NCBI GenBank assembly: GCA_030536555.1
Contig: JAUNPU010000003.1
Span: forward strand, 1 to 64,000
Direction: 5' to 3'
Length of the DNA stretch: 64,000 bases
From: Eubacteriales bacterium
GTDB taxonomy: Bacteria > Bacillota > Clostridia > Lachnospirales > Lachnospiraceae
Shown here: positions 61,618-64,000 of the stretch, piece after piece
Position numbering within the stretch: position 1 is the first letter of the stretch
Layout: every line of letters begins with the position of its first letter
The notes under the pieces: generated by a model
The model's input: the letters and a program-made list of their open reading frames with translations, nothing else
Database searches by the model: none
Told to the model about the DNA's origin: nothing
Translations under genes and position numbers: made by a program

Positions 61618-62817
61618 TTAGTAATTGAGGATGTGTCCCATCCGGATCTTCTTGGTCTTCAGATAGAACTGGTCATACTGCGTAGCCTCCATCTGGATCG
61701 GAACACGCTCTACGATGTCCATTCCATAGTCAGACAGCTGATATACCTTGTCCGGATTGTTGGTGAGAAGCCGCAGTGTCCTGGCTCCAAGATCCTTCAG
61801 AATCTGCGCTCCGATGTAGTATTCTCTCAAGTCTCCGGCAAAGCCAAGGGCAAGATTCGCGTCCAGGGTGTCCATTCCGCCGTCCTGGAGCTCATATGCG
61901 CGCAGCTTGTTGATTAGTCCGATTCCACGTCCTTCCTGTCGCATATAGAGTAGGACCCCGCGTCCTTCCTTCTCAATCTGGGTCATGGCTGCTGCGAACT
62001 GCTGACCGCAGTCACAGCGGATGGAGCCGAAGGCATCTCCGGTCAGACACTCTGAGTGTACCCGGCAGAGCAGATTCTTGCCGTCACCGATATCACCTTT
62101 TACCAGTGCCACATGATGCTCCCCGTTCAGCAGGTTCACATATCCGTAGGCATGGAACAGGCCGTACCTGGTGGGCATTTTGGTGACAGCGACGCATTCC
62201 ACCAGTTTTTCATGCTTTTTGCGATAGTCCTGCAGTGCTTTGATGGTGATCATTTTGAGATCGTGCTTCTGAGCCAGCTGCATAAGCTCCGGGGTGCGCA
62301 TCATGGTGCCGTCTTCCCGCATGATCTCACAGCAGAGACCGCATTCCTTTAAGCCTGCCAGCTTCATCAGATCAACGGTTGCCTCCGTGTGGCCGTTGCG
62401 CTGCAGGACTCCGTTCTTCTTAGTCATCAGAGGGAACATGTGCCCCGGTCGCCGAAAGTCTTCCGGTCTGGCATGCTCGTCAGCGCAGGCGCGTGCCGTG
62501 ATACCGCGCTCGTATGCAGAGATACCGGTGGTTGTGCTGACATGGTCCACCGATACGGTGAAGGCAGTCTCGTGGTTGTCGGTATTTGCGGTGACCATCT
62601 GAGGGAACTGAAGCTTTCTGCAAAGTTCCTGACTCATGGGCATGCAGATCAGTCCCTTGCCGTAGGTTGCCATGAAGTTCACATTTTCCGTGGTGGCGAA
62701 CTCTGCGGCGCAGATCAGATCGCCTTCATTTTCCCGGTCCTCATCGTCGGTGACCAGAATGATCGAACCGTTTCGAAGCTCCTGCAGAGCTTCCTCTATG
62801 GTACTATATTCAAACAT
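61618..62817 (-). CDS. ribBA: Bifunctional DHBP synthase / GTP cyclohydrolase II
   Basis: Supplies both branches of riboflavin synthesis. The N-terminal RibB domain (~1-200) has [16 protein letters not shown] and RPGHMFPL. The C-terminal RibA domain has [21 protein letters not shown] with the zinc cysteines, then [20 protein letters not shown]. 399 residues; AGGAGG before the ATG at 62,817. Its leader carries a duplicated copy of the end of ribE. Confidence 0.97.
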   Translation of the reverse strand: MFEYSTIEEALQELRNGSIILVTDDEDRENEGDLICAAEFATTENVNFMATYGKGLICMPMSQELCRKLQFPQMVTANTDNHETAFTVSVDHVSTTTGISAYERGITARACADEHARPEDFRRPGHMFPLMTKKNGVLQRNGHTEATVDLMKLAGLKECGLCCEIMREDGTMMRTPELMQLAQKHDLKMITIKALQDYRKKHEKLVECVAVTKMPTRYGLFHAYGYVNLLNGEHHVALVKGDIGDGKNLLCRVHSECLTGDAFGSIRCDCGQQFAAAMTQIEKEGRGVLLYMRQEGRGIGLINKLRAYELQDGGMDTLDANLALGFAGDLREYYIGAQILKDLGARTLRLLTNNPDKVYQLSDYGMDIVERVPIQMEATQYDQFYLKTKKIRMGHILNY

Positions 62818-62837
62818 ATGATTTTCCTCCTGGAATT

Positions 62838-62900
62838 CATGTTGGTGCAGATATTCTGCTGTAATCAGAATCCATGCTGATACAGATATTCTGCTGTAAT
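62838..62900 (-). repeat. 35-bp tandem duplication of the ribE 3' end
   Basis: Two 28-bp copies (62838-62865 and 62873-62900) share AGATATTCTGCTGTAAT exactly and differ at only a few other bases, 35 bp apart. One encodes the ribE C-terminus ITAEYLYQH; the other is non-coding and adjoins the ribBA ribosome site. Confidence 0.85.
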
Positions 62901-63518
62901 GTGTGTCGATGTGGTATCGCCTGCAGCGGGATTTGTCGTCAGCAGGCGTGCTACATACTTTCCGATACAGTCATTCTCCAGATTCACCAGATCCCCGCAT
63001 CGACGCCCGGAGAGAGTGGTTGCAGAAGCCGTATGGGGAATGACAGATACGGAGAAGGCATTCGTCTGCAGATCGGCTACGGTCAGGCTAATGCCGTCGA
63101 TGGCGATGGAGCCTTTTTCAATGACATACCGTAAGATGGCATCGGATGTCCTGATGGTGTACCAGACGGCGTTGTCATCGCGCCGGATGTGGCTGATTGT
63201 CCCGGTTCCGTCAATGTGACCGGAGACAATGTGTCCGCCAAAGCGCCCGTTGGCCTGCATTGCCGGTTCCAGATTCACCTTTTGTCCCGGACGCAGGCAG
63301 CCAAGGGAAGAGCGGTTCAGAGTCTCGTGCATCACATCTGCGGTAAAGCTGCCTGCCCTGTGGCCGGTTACAGTCAGACAGACTCCGTTTACGGCAATGC
63401 TGTCCCCTGTATGGATATCAGTCAGTACCGTCTCAGCCTGAATGGTCAGAACCGCGGAGCAGGTGCCTCTGCGGATGCTCTGTATGATGCCGGTCTCCTC
63501 TATGATGCCGGTGAACAT
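62865..63518 (-). CDS. ribE: Riboflavin synthase, alpha chain
   Basis: Dismutates two lumazines to riboflavin. Two lumazine-binding repeats, each starting [12 protein letters not shown] / [14 protein letters not shown], with motif NGVCLTV in the first and DGISLTV in the second. 217 residues with a tail of ~15 ([15 protein letters not shown]) created or altered by a local duplication. ATG at 63,518 follows GAGGTGA and overlaps the ribD end by 19 bp. Confidence 0.95.
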   Translation of the reverse strand: MFTGIIEETGIIQSIRRGTCSAVLTIQAETVLTDIHTGDSIAVNGVCLTVTGHRAGSFTADVMHETLNRSSLGCLRPGQKVNLEPAMQANGRFGGHIVSGHIDGTGTISHIRRDDNAVWYTIRTSDAILRYVIEKGSIAIDGISLTVADLQTNAFSVSVIPHTASATTLSGRRCGDLVNLENDCIGKYVARLLTTNPAAGDTTSTHITAEYLYQHGF

Positions 63519-64000
63519 AGAATCACCTCGCTTTCCAGCAGAATATCCTCGCCCAGCCGGGTGACGGTTGGGATGGTCAGCCGATAGGCGTTATCCGGCA
63601 GGTCTACACCGATTCCGCTGACCGGACCGGCAGCGCTTTTTCCGCCGAACAGCTTTGGTGCCAGATAGGTCTGTACTTTCTGTACGATACCGCTTTGCAG
63701 GGCAGACCAGTTCAACGTAGAGCCGCCTTCCAGCAGCACACTGTCGATATTCTGCCTCCCGAGAGCTTCCATCAGTGCGGTTAAGTCCACCTGCTGTGTG
63801 CTGGTCTCCGGAACTACCAGTACCTGACATCCTGCCTGGCGATAGGGCATCTGCCTGGTGGAATCCGTCTCACAGGTAGCCAGGATGGTCGGTATCTCAT
63901 GGGCTGTTTTCACAAGCCTGGATTCTGTCGGTATCCGGAGATGACTGTCGCACACGATTCGAATCGGGTTTCTTCCTCCCGGAATGCGGCAGGAGAGGAG
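63500..64000 (-). CDS. ribD: Riboflavin biosynthesis protein RibD, reductase domain (partial)
   Basis: The visible 166 residues are the C-terminal reductase domain of the bifunctional deaminase/reductase. From the window edge the frame reads ...GGRNPIRIVCDSHLRIP, the NADPH/substrate-binding motif, and ends with LLEGGSTLNWSAL, LAPKLFGG. The N-terminal deaminase domain and any FMN riboswitch would be beyond the right edge. It leads the ribD-ribE-ribBA-ribH operon. Confidence 0.93.
   Translation of the reverse strand, partial: LLSCRIPGGRNPIRIVCDSHLRIPTESRLVKTAHEIPTILATCETDSTRQMPYRQAGCQVLVVPETSTQQVDLTALMEALGRQNIDSVLLEGGSTLNWSALQSGIVQKVQTYLAPKLFGGKSAAGPVSGIGVDLPDNAYRLTIPTVTRLGEDILLESEVILCSPAS

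Overview
The window reads as chromosomal core genome of a spore-forming, Gram-positive anaerobe of the Lachnospiraceae (class Clostridia, order Eubacteriales/Lachnospirales). The basis is the gene content and order: spoIVA, yqfC-yqfD-phoH-ybeY, mreCD-PBP2-minCDE-rodA-mgsA, yggS-sepF, miaB-mutS-mutL-miaA, and lexA divergent from a LysM SOS gene. Strong AGGAGG ribosome sites, sigma-A-type promoters and moderately high GC fit as well. I see no plasmid, phage, insertion sequence, CRISPR array, tRNA or rRNA.

Layout. 1-1,374: prs on the minus strand, preceded by a lone copy of a repeat arm. 1,606-6,098: a DUF512/radical-SAM protein, der, plsY and gpsA. 6,229-11,186: a complete branched-chain amino-acid ABC transporter (livJ, terminator, livHMGF). 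11,234-14,532: a pyrophosphate-type phosphofructokinase, a small HD protein and spoIVA. 14,560-14,867: the first 'TTTGGACAAT' array. 14,945-18,601: a beta-CASP nuclease, RNase HI, an LprI-like protein with a repetitive linker, and a 43-residue membrane protein. 18,648-26,386: alaS, rpsU, yqfC, yqfD, phoH, ybeY, a DUF3048 lipoprotein and a BofC-like protein. 26,468-29,486: two flavoproteins separated by a degenerate tandem repeat. 29,510-29,766: the second 'TTTGGACAAT' array. 29,891-33,023: proB, DUF896, 5-formyl-THF cyclo-ligase, proA. 33,132-43,388: miaB, an L,D-transpeptidase, mutS, mutL, miaA and a PLP enzyme. 43,518-52,853: radC and the cell shape/division cluster mreC, mreD, PBP2, minC, minD, minE, rodA, followed by mgsA and a D,D-carboxypeptidase. 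52,944-58,872: an orphan P-loop protein, a HlyD-like membrane protein, yggS, sepF, aroB, lspA and rluD. 59,026-64,000: a cytidylate-kinase-like protein, lexA, the SOS LysM protein, and the riboflavin operon (ribD-ribE-ribBA-ribH, minus strand, ribD running off the right edge).

The genes fall into connected themes: envelope growth and division (mre/PBP2/min/rodA/sepF/carboxypeptidase/L,D-transpeptidase), DNA repair and SOS (mutSL, radC, lexA and its divergent partner), RNA maturation (miaA, miaB, ybeY, beta-CASP nuclease, rluD), sporulation (spoIVA, yqfC, yqfD, BofC-like), and central or amino-acid metabolism.

The most unusual feature is a pair of intergenic arrays 15 kb apart. Each consists of four ~40-bp units bounded by TTTGGACAAT...ATTGTCCAAA, laid out symmetrically (long gap, 11-bp gap, long gap), with long gaps that differ between arrays by about one helical turn. 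I do not recognise this element. Second-tier observations are a predicted sigma-E promoter embedded in a hairpin that would hide the spoIVA ribosome site, two cases of gene 3' ends duplicated into the following intergenic space, and two uncharacterised proteins beside the division genes.
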